Source: Planctomycetaceae bacterium
GTDB lineage: Bacteria > Planctomycetota > Planctomycetia > Planctomycetales > Planctomycetaceae
Assembly: GCA_021732415.1 (NCBI GenBank)
Contig: JAKFVC010000269.1
Coordinates: 1 to 49,874 of the forward strand
Reading direction: 5' to 3'
Length of the DNA stretch: 49,874 bases
How positions within the stretch are numbered: position 1 is the stretch's first letter; each line of letters begins with the position of its first letter. Below are positions 26,105 through 35,337 of the stretch, in pieces. A program made the position numbers and the translations under genes. The notes beneath the pieces are model-generated. The model was not told where the DNA came from. It ran no database searches and saw only the letters and a list, made by a program, of their open reading frames with translations.

Positions 26105-27778
26105 ATGCTCAACAAGATCAGCAGCCGCATCACTCAACCCAAGTCCCAGGGCGCCTCGCAGGCCATGTTGTACGGCACGGGGATGACCGCCGAAGACATG
26201 AACAAGCCGCAGATCGGTATCGCCAGCGTGTGGTACGACGGCAATACCTGCAACATGCACTTGAATGTGCTCTCGGACAAGGTCAAGGAAGGCGTGGTCG
26301 CGGCCGGCATGGTGGGGATGCGGTTCAATACGATCGGGGTGAGCGACGGCATTTCGATGGGGACCGACGGGATGTCGTTCTCGCTGCAGTCTAGAGACCT
26401 CATCGCCGACAGTATTGAAACGGTCATGTCAGCCCAGTGGTACGACGCGAACATCTCAATCCCCGGTTGCGATAAGAACATGCCCGGCTGCGTGATCGCC
26501 ATGGGCCGACTGAATCGCCCTTCGATCATGGTTTACGGCGGAACCATTCGCCCCGGGTGCACACCGCGACATCCCAAGCTCGACATCGTGTCGGCCTTCC
26601 AGGCGTACGGCGAATACATCACCGGCAAGATCACCGAAGAAGACCGCGCGGACATCATCCGCTGTAGTATTCCGGGTGCCGGCGCCTGCGGGGGAATGTA
26701 TACCGCCAATACGATGTCCTCGGCGATCGAAGCCCTGGGAATGTCGCTTCCTTATAGTTCCTCGATCCCCGCCGAAGACCCGCTCAAGCTGGGCGAATGT
26801 ATGGCAGCCGGGAAGGCCATCCTGAAGTTGCTGGAACTCGATTTGAAGCCGCGGGATATCATGACCCGGGCCGCTTTTGAGAACGCGATGGTCGTCATCA
26901 TGTCGACCGGTGGCTCGACAAATGCCGTGCTGCACTTGATCGCCATGGCTCGCTCGGTCGATGTGCCTCTGACCATCGACGACTTTCAGAAGGTCAGCGA
27001 CCGCATCCCCCTGATCGGCGACTTGAAGCCGTCGGGCAAGTATGTAATGGAAGATCTCCACAACGTCGGCGGAACTCCGGCACTCATGAAGTATTTGCTC
27101 GAGAAAGGTCTGCTTGACGGCAGCTGCATGACGGTCACCGGCAAGACGATCGCCGAGAATCTCAAGGATGTCCCGGGCCTGGCCGCCGGACAGCGGGTGA
27201 TCGTCCCGATTGAAACTCCGATCAAGGCCACCGGCCACCTGCGCATCATGCGTGGCAACTTCTGTCCCGATGGGGCCGTCGCCAAGATCACCGGTAAAGA
27301 GGGTCTGGTCTTCAAGGGCGTGGCCCGCTGCTTCGACAGCGAAGAGGACATGCTGCTGGGTCTGGAACAAGGCAAGATCCAGAAGGGCGACGTCATCATC
27401 ATCCGCTATGAAGGTCCCAAGGGAGGCCCGGGCATGCCCGAGATGCTCACCCCGACCTCGGCCATCATGGGTGCCGGTTTGGGTGAGTACGTGGCCCTGA
27501 TCACCGACGGCCGGTTCTCGGGCGGTTCGCACGGGTTCCTCGTGGGACACGTCACCCCGGAAGCTCAAGAGGGCGGCCCGATTGCCCTCGTGCAGGACGG
27601 AGACAAGATCACGATCGATGCCGAAACCAATCGCATCGACATCGCCCTGACCGAGCAAGAACTGGCGACTCGCAAGGCGGCTTGGAAGCGACCCGCTTAC
27701 AAGTACACGCGCGGGACACTGTACAAGTACATCAAAACGGTGAAGAACGCCAGCGAAGGCTGCGTCACCGACGAGTAA
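26105..27778 (+). CDS. ilvD: Dihydroxy-acid dehydratase
   Basis: This 557-residue IlvD/Edd family enzyme converts 2,3-dihydroxy-3-methyl acids to 2-keto acids in isoleucine, valine and leucine synthesis (cytoplasm). Seen: Fe-S ligands Cys49 (YDGNTC), Cys122 ([10 protein letters not shown]) and Cys195 (GACGG), Lys124 in CDK as the expected carbamylated metal ligand, and the C-terminal [16 protein letters not shown]. The pattern matches true DHAD of the [2Fe-2S] type rather than 6-phosphogluconate or sugar-acid dehydratases, though that split needs alignment. I start at ATG 26105, because homologues begin near there and the 18 preceding codons show no homology. No other ilv genes are in the window except a possible BCAT at 19218. 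Confidence 0.93.
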   Translation: MLNKISSRITQPKSQGASQAMLYGTGMTAEDMNKPQIGIASVWYDGNTCNMHLNVLSDKVKEGVVAAGMVGMRFNTIGVSDGISMGTDGMSFSLQSRDLIADSIETVMSAQWYDANISIPGCDKNMPGCVIAMGRLNRPSIMVYGGTIRPGCTPRHPKLDIVSAFQAYGEYITGKITEEDRADIIRCSIPGAGACGGMYTANTMSSAIEALGMSLPYSSSIPAEDPLKLGECMAAGKAILKLLELDLKPRDIMTRAAFENAMVVIMSTGGSTNAVLHLIAMARSVDVPLTIDDFQKVSDRIPLIGDLKPSGKYVMEDLHNVGGTPALMKYLLEKGLLDGSCMTVTGKTIAENLKDVPGLAAGQRVIVPIETPIKATGHLRIMRGNFCPDGAVAKITGKEGLVFKGVARCFDSEEDMLLGLEQGKIQKGDVIIIRYEGPKGGPGMPEMLTPTSAIMGAGLGEYVALITDGRFSGGSHGFLVGHVTPEAQEGGPIALVQDGDKITIDAETNRIDIALTEQELATRKAAWKRPAYKYTRGTLYKYIKTVKNASEGCVTDE

Positions 27779-27791
27779 AAAGTCTAGCGAC

Positions 27792-27930
27792 AAATTTGGA
27801 CTGCGGTGATTCATCACCGCTTTCCAATTTTATTTTACATTGCGAACCAATCGAGTTTGTGCTCGGCCTGGTCCGTAGTTCGGCTCGTGAGCGTGAATTT
27901 GAAAGCGGTGATGAATCACCGCAGTCCAAA
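27792..27930. repeat. TTTGGAsTGCGGTGATTCA palindrome, copy 2
   Basis: AAATTTGGACTGCGGTGATT and onward (27792-27824) pairs with 27901-27930 (GAAAGCGGTGATGAATCACC and onward). The spacer of about 76 nt is unrelated to that of copy 1. The right arm ends 10 nt before the next ATG, with GGGAG directly after it. Frames through it encode the CGDESPQSK/NHRSPK peptides. Confidence 0.85.
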
Positions 27931-27940
27931 AGGGAGTGCC

Positions 27941-29215
27941 ATGCGCGGACTACTGATTGCCAGCCTGTTGATTTGCGGGTTTTCTCTAGCAGCTTGCCGC
28001 GCAGGCAATGCTCAAGAGCCAAAGGCCAAATCAACGGCCGAATGGCCCCAATTCCTGGGACCACAGAGAAACGGAATCTCCACGGAAACAGGCTTGCTGA
28101 AGGCCTGGCCAACGGACGGTCCAAAAGAAGTCTGGCGCGTGGCTGGCGGCCCCGGCATGTCCGGCCTGGCGATCAGCCAGGGCCACGTCGTGACGCTGAT
28201 TCATCGGGAAGGGAAGCAAACGGTCATTGCTCTCGATGCCCTCACGGGGAAATCGAAATGGTCCACCGTGGTCGCTCCGGAATATCACAATGGTATGGGG
28301 AACGGTCCCCGGGCGACTCCGGCGATTGCTGGCAATCAAGTCTTCATTTTCACCGGCGAGGGAATTCTCGCCGCGCTGAATTTGAGCGACGGCAAGCCCG
28401 CCTGGTCGCACAACATTGTGAAGGATCTGGAAGGGGAGATCGCGGAATACGGGATGGCGTCTTCGCCGCTGGTGGTCGGCCAGCAAGTCATCGTCACGGC
28501 GGGTGCTCCTAATGCAGCCGTCGTGGCCTACGACACCAAGACTGGGAAGCTGGCGTGGAAGACAGAAGACGGTGCGGCGGGATATTCCTCGCCGGCATTG
28601 TTAGAACTCGGCGGACGACAGCAAATCGTGGCCTCCACCGGCGCAACCATCCTGGGACTCGCCCCGGAGACAGGATCGCTACTGTGGCAATATCCGTTCG
28701 AAACGAATTACAACTGTAACATCGCCACCCCTCTCGCCGTGAAGGGTCAAGTCTTCATCTCTGCTGGAGAAAACCACGGCAGCGTGCTGTTGGCACTCAA
28801 GCCGAAGGGCGAGCAGTTCGATGCCAAAGAGGTCTGGTCGTCGCTCGGCACCAAGAGCGTGCTGCGTAACGAATGGCAAACGTCGATCCTGCACGATGGA
28901 CATCTTTACGGTTTCGACAACGTGGGAGCCGCCGGTCCAGTCACCCATTTAACGTGCATCAATGCCGAAACGGGTGCTCGAGTCTGGCAGAAGCTCCGCT
29001 TCGGCAAGGGCAACCTGATTGCAGCCGACGGCAAGATCTTCGCGACGACGATGAACGGCGAACTCGTCATGATCAAGCTGACCCCCGCTGCCTACGAGGA
29101 ACTGGGCCGATCAACAATCCTCGGCACGACTCGCCAAGCTCCTGCCTTGGCGAATGGGATGCTCTATCTGCGCGACGATAAGGAAATCGTTTGCCTGAAT
29201 GTCCGCCAGGAATAG
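27941..29215 (+). CDS. PQQ-like beta-propeller lipoprotein
   Basis: This 424-residue protein starts MRGLLIASLLICGFSLAAC, a lipoprotein signal with lipobox LAAC. The mature part opens EWPQFLGPQRNGIS and carries propeller blade motifs LDALTGKSKWS, LNLSDGKPAWS, YDTKTGKLAWK and INAETGARVWQ. It is related in layout to the propeller at 22576 but has no EF-hands. It is probably periplasmic and membrane-anchored; the role is unknown (BamB-like or outer-membrane-associated propellers are the nearest general class). A longer frame from 27806 is just translated repeat; ATG 27941 has GGGAG 4 nt upstream. It follows ilvD by 162 nt, filled by the palindrome. Confidence 0.85.
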   Translation: MRGLLIASLLICGFSLAACRAGNAQEPKAKSTAEWPQFLGPQRNGISTETGLLKAWPTDGPKEVWRVAGGPGMSGLAISQGHVVTLIHREGKQTVIALDALTGKSKWSTVVAPEYHNGMGNGPRATPAIAGNQVFIFTGEGILAALNLSDGKPAWSHNIVKDLEGEIAEYGMASSPLVVGQQVIVTAGAPNAAVVAYDTKTGKLAWKTEDGAAGYSSPALLELGGRQQIVASTGATILGLAPETGSLLWQYPFETNYNCNIATPLAVKGQVFISAGENHGSVLLALKPKGEQFDAKEVWSSLGTKSVLRNEWQTSILHDGHLYGFDNVGAAGPVTHLTCINAETGARVWQKLRFGKGNLIAADGKIFATTMNGELVMIKLTPAAYEELGRSTILGTTRQAPALANGMLYLRDDKEIVCLNVRQE

Positions 29216-29893
29216 TCACTCCGCAATTACATACAAACGTTTGATTTTTTTTCACAGGGTCTTTTTGAGCCACAGAATGCCACAGAAGAAACACAGAATC
29301 AGAAAGTGAATTCATTTCCTATTTTCTGTGTTTCTTCTGTGGCATTCTGTGGCAAAAACTCCCTCTTACTAAATCTCTCTTGTTCTCTGAATCTTCGTGG
29401 TGAAATCTCCTGACGGATAGTTCATCAAACACGGCCCAGCGATCCCCGGGGTTGCCGTTTGATGTCCCCGGAATATCCCACGCAACCGGACCGGGGCCGG
29501 TCTCTGCGATTTCTGTCGCGCCCTAATTATCAAATTATTCCGAATGAGTTGCGTGTAACGCCTCCTGCCTTTTCCTGAGAATTCGGGTCGTAACGCGCCT
29601 GAACAGACAGTTCGATTCCGATTAGACATCGCGTCGATGGAATGCCCGTATCCTGCATGTCGCACGCCGTCGTTGGGATGAGACAGGTCGTGCGGGTTGT
29701 AGGAAGTGGGCCACCTTTTTGTGTTGCAGTCGTAGCGCCAGAGCCGTCGCTCTCTCGTCGCACGCCCAGCTTCAAATAGATCACCTGGGACGGTGTTCTG
29801 AAGCCAACACTGCGGGGGTTCTCTTCCCCAATTAAGTCGACCCGAGACTCGCGTTTGCATCATTGATGAACGCGGGCGAGTATTTCCGTCCCA
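29216..29893. other. Gene-poor interval
   Basis: This 678-bp stretch begins with a T-rich run (TTGATTTTTTTTC) and the palindrome at 29269-29353. The rest shows only short, unconvincing open frames on both strands with no recognisable domain. It may include decayed sequence linked to the broken CapK gene that follows. Confidence 0.45.
29269..29353. terminator. Long palindrome, second copy of the CACAGAAGAAACACAGAA family
   Basis: Arms 29269-29298 and 29324-29353 are perfect 30-nt reverse complements with a 25-nt loop (GCCACAGAATGCCACAGAAG and onward). It lies downstream of the PQQ lipoprotein and resembles the palindrome at 10919-10986, differing mainly in GACAC versus GCCAC. Confidence 0.65.
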
Positions 29894-30496
29894 ATGGCAG
29901 CATCTAACTTTCACCGACCACCGATTGCTTCCGGCAGCGCTCCAGCGCGCCCCGAGATCCAGGAGATCTGGTCGCGCTATGATGAGCTCGATCGGACACA
30001 ATGGTCGTCTCCCGCTGAGATCGAACAGGTGCAGCTGCGTGAGATCCGCGCGTTGCTGGAACATTGTCAGCGCCATGTTCCCTACTATGCCCGGCAACTA
30101 CACGGCTAGTTGATTTAATCAAGTCCCAATCGCGTATTTTCGTTTTCGCGGCAGTTGCTACCCGTTGAACATAGGTTTGAACGCTTAAACCGGATCACCG
30201 TTCACATTAAGTATACTGAAATTATGTTTACATATCGATTAAATCAACAGCCCGTACAGGCAGCGGGCTTGATTCCCCGCGATATCCAATCTCTGGACGA
30301 TTTCCGCCGTCTGCCGATTACCGATCGCCGGACCTGGCAGGAACACTCGGCTGAACTGCAAGCCACACAGTTGCCGCCGGGGATGACACTGCAGGCGAAA
30401 AGCCACACGTCGGGCACGACCGGAATTCCTTTACAGGTCCTGCAAACCAACTACGCACATCACTGGTGGTGGGCCTGTCAGCTGCGCGATCTTGAT
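29894..30496 (+). pseudogene. 5' remnant of CapK/phenylacetate-CoA-ligase-like adenylating enzyme, interrupted
   Basis: The first piece (29894-30106) reads IWSRYDELDRTQWSSPAEIE and then LLEHCQRHVPYYARQLHG, the N-terminus of PaaK/CapK-type proteins. It then hits TAG at the left end of a 140-bp insert. The same frame resumes after the insert with AAGLIPRDIQSLDDFRRLPI and the AMP-binding loop SHTSGTTGIP, then stops being CapK-like near 30496. About 150 residues of a family normally over 400 remain, and the catalytic C-domain is absent. The remnant is therefore non-functional as a ligase. It is both interrupted and fused to an Ig-repeat gene. Confidence 0.75.
30109..30248. mobile_element. 140-bp A+T-rich insert with 12-bp terminal inverted repeats
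   Basis: GTTGATTTAATC (30109-30120) and GATTAAATCAAC (30237-30248) are perfect inverted termini; allowing one extra base they extend to GCTaGTTGATTTAATC. The interior is clearly richer in A+T than the flanking genes and has no coding capacity. The frames on each side are the same, and joining them across the insert restores a CapK-like reading. This fits a small MITE-like insertion of a length compatible with frame. No obvious target duplication is visible. Confidence 0.65.
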
Positions 30497-33319
30497 CAGA
30501 CGGCTACCGAAGATGAGTCTTTCTGCTATGTCGTCCCGAGACGCACTTTCGACGACGTCGATGTCTGTGATCAACTGACCTACAGCACCAGCGAACTGCC
30601 CGCATGGCTCAGCTTCGATCCGGACACTCGCAAGTTCACCGGGACTCCCACGAACCGCGACGTGACGATCCACCCAATTTGCGTCACCGTTTTTGCAACG
30701 GACGAAGCGGGTGAATCAGCTTCCAGCACATTTGAATTGATCGTCCTTAATACAGAAGATGGGCCGGTCGCCGTTCCGGATATTTCCAACCAGACAGCCC
30801 GCGAAGATGCTGCCTTTACGTTTAAGGTTCCGGCCAGGATCTTCACCGACGTCGATGTGGGCGACACGTTGACGTATAGTGCGACAGGCATGCCGAGCTG
30901 GCTCGCCTTCGATCCGTCGACCCAGACCTTTACGGGAACACCAACTAACGACGACGTGACGACCGCTTGGATTGTCGTCACGATTTCCGCAGAAGACGGC
31001 TCGGGACAATCAGTTTCCTCAGCCTTCAATCTTCGAGTGCCGAACACTAATGACGCACCGACTGTCGCGCACAGCCTCGCTCCGCAAACGGCGACAGAGG
31101 ACACTGTCTTCACCTATGTCGTGCCGTCCAAGCCGTTTGGAGACGTTGACGTCGGTGATTCGCTGACCTACTTGGCTAGTGGATCGCCCGCCTGGTTGTC
31201 ATTCGACCCCAGCACTCGGACGTTCTCCGGAACACCGGGCAATGGTGATGTGACCAGCAATCCCATTACGATCACCGTCCGGGCCACTGATCAGGCCCAT
31301 GCTTATGTAAGTACGACATTTGCGTTGATGGTCAACAACGTGAATGACGCGCCCACCGTCGCCCATGTGATCTTCGACAGGGCCGCCGTTGAAAGTGTTC
31401 CGTTCTCGTTCACCGTCCCGGCGAATACGTTCACGGACGTCGATGCCGGCGACACGTTGACTTACTCGGCCGACGGCCTGCCCGCCTGGTTGAGCTTCAA
31501 TCCAGGTACTCGTACGTTCACGGGGACCCCCGGCAATGGCGATGTGCGTTTTGGGCCCGACACCATCACGGTGACAGCCACGGACAACGATTCACAGTCT
31601 GTGTCGACCACGTTCGGGTTGACCGTCGTCAACACGAACAACGCACCGGCAGCCATCAATGCACTCAGCAATCAGCAGGCGACAGAAGATACGCTCTTCA
31701 CCTTCTCCATTCCCGACAACACGTTTGCCGATGTGGATGGGGGTGACCATTTGACGTATTCGGCGACCGGTCTGCCCGAGTGGCTGGCACTCGATAGCCA
31801 GACGGGAGTCTTCACCGGCACACCGGACAATGGAGACGTCACCACCCAACCCATCACGATCACGGTGATCGCGACAGATTCCGCCCAAGCCACGGCGTCA
31901 ACGACCTTCACCCTGACGGTCATCAACACTCCTGACGCTCCGTTCCTGTTTGCAGGACTGTCTGCGAAAACGGCAACTGAGGATACGCCGTTCATCTTTG
32001 TGGTGCCACAAGACACCTTTAAGGACGACGATGTCGGAGACACGCTGACCTATAGTGCCACAGGCTTGCCGACGTGGCTGTCGTTCAATCCGCAAACCAG
32101 GACCTTCAGCGGATCGCCGCTCAACGGTGATGTCGACCCGACCGGTACCACGATTACGGTCAAGGCGACCGACAGTACCAGTCGATTTGCCTCGACGACA
32201 TTCGTGCTGACCGTCTTGAATACGAACGACGCACCGACAGTCGCCAATGTGATTACGTCACAAACGGCGACCGAAGACACGCTGTTCTCGTTCACCGTTC
32301 CGCAGAATACGTTTGCCGATGTCGATGCCGAGGACACCCTGACCTACTCGGCCACGGGGCTGCCCGCGTGGCTGTCGTTCAATCCGCAAACCCGCGTCTT
32401 TAGTGGCACACCGGATGATGCTGACACCAGTTCGCCACAGTCGACCATCACCGTGACCGTGACCGATTCCTCCGAAGCGAGCGTTTCCACATCGTTCCAA
32501 CTGACGGTCGAGGCGGTCAACGATCACGACCCGGTGTACACATTTGAAACGCAGACGGCCAGTCTCAACGAGCATTCGGCCATTGGCTCACCCGTCGCAT
32601 TCGCGCCGGCAACTGATGACGATCTGCCCGCTGAGACCCTGACGTACTCGATCATCAGTGGCAATATCGGTGGGGCGTTTACAATCAACCCATCGACGGG
32701 AGCCATCACGGTCGCGGCCCCGGAAGTGTTGGAATTCGACACGATTCCCACGTTCACGCTGACGCTGCAGGTGACCGACAACGGCAGCCCTGAGGCCCGG
32801 TCGACGACTTCGACATTGATTGTCCATCTGGTCGCCGACAACGCCCCGCCTGTTCTCACGCCGCCGGTCGTCTCGTTGAGCGACGGGAGCGCGACTTACC
32901 AGTTGGGCAATCCGGGTACCATCGTCGATTCAGGAGCAACATACTCCATCGAACATGCTCCCGAATCGTACCAGGGGACACAGTTGGTGGTGTCCATTGG
33001 CGGCCGGGTCCGACGCGACTCGCTGACGATTGCCACCGGCGACGGAATCACCATCCGCGGCACCCGGCTCTTCGCCGGGACAACGCAGATCGGAGCCATC
33101 ACGGGAGGCAACGATCGCAGTCCCGATCTCGTGATCACATTCACTGGTGCGGCCTCCACCGAACAGATCGGCTCGATTATGCAACGAGTCCGCTTCGTCG
33201 CCCACGCGGGTGACGGGCAGACGCGAAACGTGTCGATGCAAGTAACCCACGTCACAGGCGTAGCAGACAGCAACGTGGCCAGTCGGCACGTTGAAGTCAC
33301 GAGACGTTCACGACGCTAA
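30155..33319 (+). CDS. Chimeric protein: CapK fragment fused to seven Ig/CADG repeats, cadherin-like and C-terminal domain
   Basis: This is a 1054-residue open frame. Residues 1-31 come from the insert, and 32-113 are the CapK remnant including S83-P92 of the AMP-binding loop. From residue about 115, seven tandem repeats of about 98 residues follow the pattern TATEDTxFxFxVPxxTFxDV, then LTYSATGLPAWLSF, then FxGTPxNGDV (He_PIG/CADG type). A cadherin-like domain (about 800-900, EFDTIPTFTLTLQVTDNG) and a C-terminal domain (GTRLFAGTTQIGAITGG) complete it. There is no signal peptide, although such repeat proteins are normally exported, so the original N-terminus has probably been lost. The start is uncertain (ATG 30155 or 30224). 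Probably a deletion-fusion and possibly not functional. Confidence 0.7.
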   Translation: MLPVEHRFERLNRITVHIKYTEIMFTYRLNQQPVQAAGLIPRDIQSLDDFRRLPITDRRTWQEHSAELQATQLPPGMTLQAKSHTSGTTGIPLQVLQTNYAHHWWWACQLRDLDQTATEDESFCYVVPRRTFDDVDVCDQLTYSTSELPAWLSFDPDTRKFTGTPTNRDVTIHPICVTVFATDEAGESASSTFELIVLNTEDGPVAVPDISNQTAREDAAFTFKVPARIFTDVDVGDTLTYSATGMPSWLAFDPSTQTFTGTPTNDDVTTAWIVVTISAEDGSGQSVSSAFNLRVPNTNDAPTVAHSLAPQTATEDTVFTYVVPSKPFGDVDVGDSLTYLASGSPAWLSFDPSTRTFSGTPGNGDVTSNPITITVRATDQAHAYVSTTFALMVNNVNDAPTVAHVIFDRAAVESVPFSFTVPANTFTDVDAGDTLTYSADGLPAWLSFNPGTRTFTGTPGNGDVRFGPDTITVTATDNDSQSVSTTFGLTVVNTNNAPAAINALSNQQATEDTLFTFSIPDNTFADVDGGDHLTYSATGLPEWLALDSQTGVFTGTPDNGDVTTQPITITVIATDSAQATASTTFTLTVINTPDAPFLFAGLSAKTATEDTPFIFVVPQDTFKDDDVGDTLTYSATGLPTWLSFNPQTRTFSGSPLNGDVDPTGTTITVKATDSTSRFASTTFVLTVLNTNDAPTVANVITSQTATEDTLFSFTVPQNTFADVDAEDTLTYSATGLPAWLSFNPQTRVFSGTPDDADTSSPQSTITVTVTDSSEASVSTSFQLTVEAVNDHDPVYTFETQTASLNEHSAIGSPVAFAPATDDDLPAETLTYSIISGNIGGAFTINPSTGAITVAAPEVLEFDTIPTFTLTLQVTDNGSPEARSTTSTLIVHLVADNAPPVLTPPVVSLSDGSATYQLGNPGTIVDSGATYSIEHAPESYQGTQLVVSIGGRVRRDSLTIATGDGITIRGTRLFAGTTQIGAITGGNDRSPDLVITFTGAASTEQIGSIMQRVRFVAHAGDGQTRNVSMQVTHVTGVADSNVASRHVEVTRRSRR

Positions 33320-33345
33320 CGCCAACCGTTTAGTCCACTAAGCAC

Positions 33346-33386
33346 AACTGACCGCCCGGACCATTCCGGGCGGTCAGTTTGTTTTC
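33346..33386 (+). terminator. Rho-independent terminator
   Basis: AACTGACCGCCCGGA (33346-33360) pairs perfectly with TCCGGGCGGTCAGTT (33365-33379), a 15-bp G+C-rich stem with a 4-nt loop, followed by TGTTTTC. It lies 26 nt after the stop of the Ig-repeat gene and serves the plus strand; the A-rich side is weak, so activity on the minus strand is less likely. Confidence 0.8.
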
Positions 33387-33438
33387 ATCTTAGCCCCGGG
33401 GGCTAATAACGATTCGTCAAACACTACTTCGACTAGCA

Positions 33439-34488
33439 TCACTTCTTCAGCGCCTTCACCAGCCATCCGATCGCATACTGCTCAGAATCCGGATTCACCG
33501 CGTGCCCCGTATTCGGCTGCAATCGGAACTCAAACTGTTTCGCCGCATCGGCCGCCTTATAGGCATCGCGAGCCGCCTTAACACACAACTTCAGCCCCGG
33601 CTGCGGCGTCCGATCGTCATGGTCCCCGTTGATCACCAGTAACGGTCGCGGAGCAATCAACGGCAACATCACGGGCCCGTCAAACTCGGCATGTACTCCC
33701 GGCACCACTCGTTCATAAAACCGTTTGACAAATGCCGCATTGACCGCCCGCACCCCGGCATCGCTCGCCGCCCCGTCAACTGCCGATTGAATCGTCCCAA
33801 CCCGCGATTGCCACGCGTTGTGCTCCAAGGCCCAGCCAAAACTTTGCACACCGATGCAAGGGACCGCAGCGGCCAATCGCTCATCCACTGCTGCCGCCAT
33901 GTAGAGTTCAAAGCCCCCTTTCGAGAACCCAATCGCCCCGATGTGCTGCGGATCAACATCAGCCCGAGTTTCCAGGTAATCCAGCAACCGCAAGACATCC
34001 CAAACAGTGTCGTAGAAAAAGGGAAAGCCCTCACCCGTCTTCCACGTCTGGAGAATCGCCGCCCGATAGGCATCTGGCGCTCCACCAGAACGATCACCGG
34101 CATAGCGTCCATCGATCGCCACGCCAATCACACCCCGAGCGGCAAACTGCCGCAACAACGGCTGGACACCTTCTTTGCTGCCCCCTGTGCCATGCAACAC
34201 AATCACGACCGGCAACCGTCCCGTCGCAGCAGCCGGTGCGACGAGCAAACCGGGTACGCGCTGACCCGCTTCCGAGTCATACGCAAACGCCACCTCACGC
34301 AGGTTCGCGGCCCCCGGCGCCGGTTGCTCGGTCGCCTGCAGCGGTACCTTCGGCCGATCAATCAATTTCAAGAAGCGGGCTCGAGGCCCCTCACCTTCAG
34401 GGATCGGCCGCGGTGGACGATCTGCCGCTTCTGACACAGATGCAATCATGACGACAATTCCAATCACGCGGCACAGGAGACAGCTCAT
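33439..34488 (-). CDS. Exported alpha/beta hydrolase (dienelactone-hydrolase/acetyl-xylan-esterase-like)
   Basis: This 349-residue protein has a signal peptide (CRVIGIVVMIASVSEAA). The fold is alpha/beta hydrolase: oxyanion region VIVLHGTGGSKEG, nucleophile elbow GFSKGG with Ser189, acid in INGDHDDRTP and catalytic His in PNTGHAVNP. The layout with VPGLLVAPAA before the oxyanion loop resembles planctomycete secreted esterases and dienelactone-hydrolase-like enzymes. The likely substrate is an ester, perhaps on polysaccharide, but this is inference. It stands alone, convergent with the Ig-repeat gene and divergent from the YciI gene. Confidence 0.84.
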   Translation of the reverse strand: MSCLLCRVIGIVVMIASVSEAADRPPRPIPEGEGPRARFLKLIDRPKVPLQATEQPAPGAANLREVAFAYDSEAGQRVPGLLVAPAAATGRLPVVIVLHGTGGSKEGVQPLLRQFAARGVIGVAIDGRYAGDRSGGAPDAYRAAILQTWKTGEGFPFFYDTVWDVLRLLDYLETRADVDPQHIGAIGFSKGGFELYMAAAVDERLAAAVPCIGVQSFGWALEHNAWQSRVGTIQSAVDGAASDAGVRAVNAAFVKRFYERVVPGVHAEFDGPVMLPLIAPRPLLVINGDHDDRTPQPGLKLCVKAARDAYKAADAAKQFEFRLQPNTGHAVNPDSEQYAIGWLVKALKK

Positions 34489-34738
34489 TGATCTTCTCCG
34501 AATCCAAACGATCTCTGGATTGCCCCGCTCGCGCGGCGAAATCCTACGACAATCACTATCGTAGCCGAATGCATGACAATGTGCGACGAATCCCTCCGCC
34601 GCCGGACTCCTTCGCGGACTTCACAGAGTTTGCATAGAAAACCGGGACATTCTGGTTACCATAGTAATGGGCCGCCTGGGGTTCGGGCATTTACCGAATC
34701 GTCGTGCAATTCACTCTTCCAGAATATTGAGCTGAACC

Positions 34739-35167
34739 ATGGAAACTTCGACCGCTCCCTATATGCTGCTCTTCCGCGACACCACCCCTGAAGTTTACGG
34801 CGCAATGACTCCCGAGAAGCGGGACGAATGCATGCGGAACTTCTATGGCTGGCACGACGGCCTGGAAGCGGCCGGAAAAATGGGACACGCACATCCGCTG
34901 ATCGCCGAGGGTCGAGTCGTTTCGATGCCGCGTGGCGGACGCATCGTCGATGGCCCATTCTCGGAAGCCAAGGAAACCATCGGCGGCTACTTCCTGATCC
35001 ACGTCTCCGGCCTGGAAGAAGCGACCGAGATTGCCCGGAAATGCCCCAGCTTGCAATACGGCATGACTGTCGAAGTTCGCCCCGTGGCCGCGTGTTGCCC
35101 GCTCGCCGGAACAGCGGAGAGACCACCTGTCGCCCGGCAATTGGAGTCGGGTGTCGCCGCGAGCTAA
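34739..35167 (+). CDS. YciI/DGPF-domain protein
   Basis: This 142-residue protein belongs to the YCII-related (DGPF) family of small dimeric ferredoxin-fold proteins. Seen: YMLLFRDTTPEVY at the start, then HPLIAEGRVV, and the signature VDGPFSEAKETIGGYFLI. The segment after residue about 115 (VAACCPLAGTAERPP) is a non-conserved tail. Family members often sit beside ECF sigma factors; none is here, and the next gene is a P450. The function is unknown; some homologues have dehydrochlorinase-like or ring-cleavage-associated roles. The start is the first ATG; the ribosome site is weak. Confidence 0.82.
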   Translation: METSTAPYMLLFRDTTPEVYGAMTPEKRDECMRNFYGWHDGLEAAGKMGHAHPLIAEGRVVSMPRGGRIVDGPFSEAKETIGGYFLIHVSGLEEATEIARKCPSLQYGMTVEVRPVAACCPLAGTAERPPVARQLESGVAAS

Positions 35168-35181
35168 GTAAAAAGGTCCAG

Positions 35182-35314
35182 GTGAGCGGCACGGCGCTAG
35201 CCGCCGGTTCGTCAGGGGAGATCGACCGACAGAATCGGTGGCTAGCGCCAGTCCGCTCACAAGCTGCGCCGCTGAGCGATCCTGAATTCGCCCGACTCTG
35301 GAGAGTCAGGCTAC
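35182..35314. repeat. Composite palindromic repeats before the P450 start
   Basis: GTGAGCGGCACGGCGCTAGC plus CGCCGGT (35182-35208) pairs imperfectly with 35235-35260 (TCGGTGGCTAGCGCCAGTCC plus GCTCAC). A partial GTAGCCTGACTC-type repeat follows at 35290-35314. Together they fill the gap between the YciI stop and the P450 ATG at 35338. Confidence 0.7.
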
Positions 35315-35337
35315 GACGCTTCCCGAGATCCTCTTTT

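Noticed and set aside
26456-27817. 453-residue open frame antisense to ilvD
   Set aside because: It overlaps an intact dihydroxy-acid dehydratase and has no recognisable motif. Long antisense frames arise from third-position G/C bias.
29369-30097. Open frames in the 29.4-30.1 kb interval on the minus strand (up to 242 residues)
   Set aside because: There is no recognisable domain, the residue composition is atypical, and they overlap the CapK remnant, which is clearly recognisable on the plus strand.
34828-35337. 170-codon N-terminal extension of the P450
   Set aside because: It overlaps the YciI gene in another frame and then reads through palindromic repeats. The P450 family begins at the proline-rich segment after ATG 35338.
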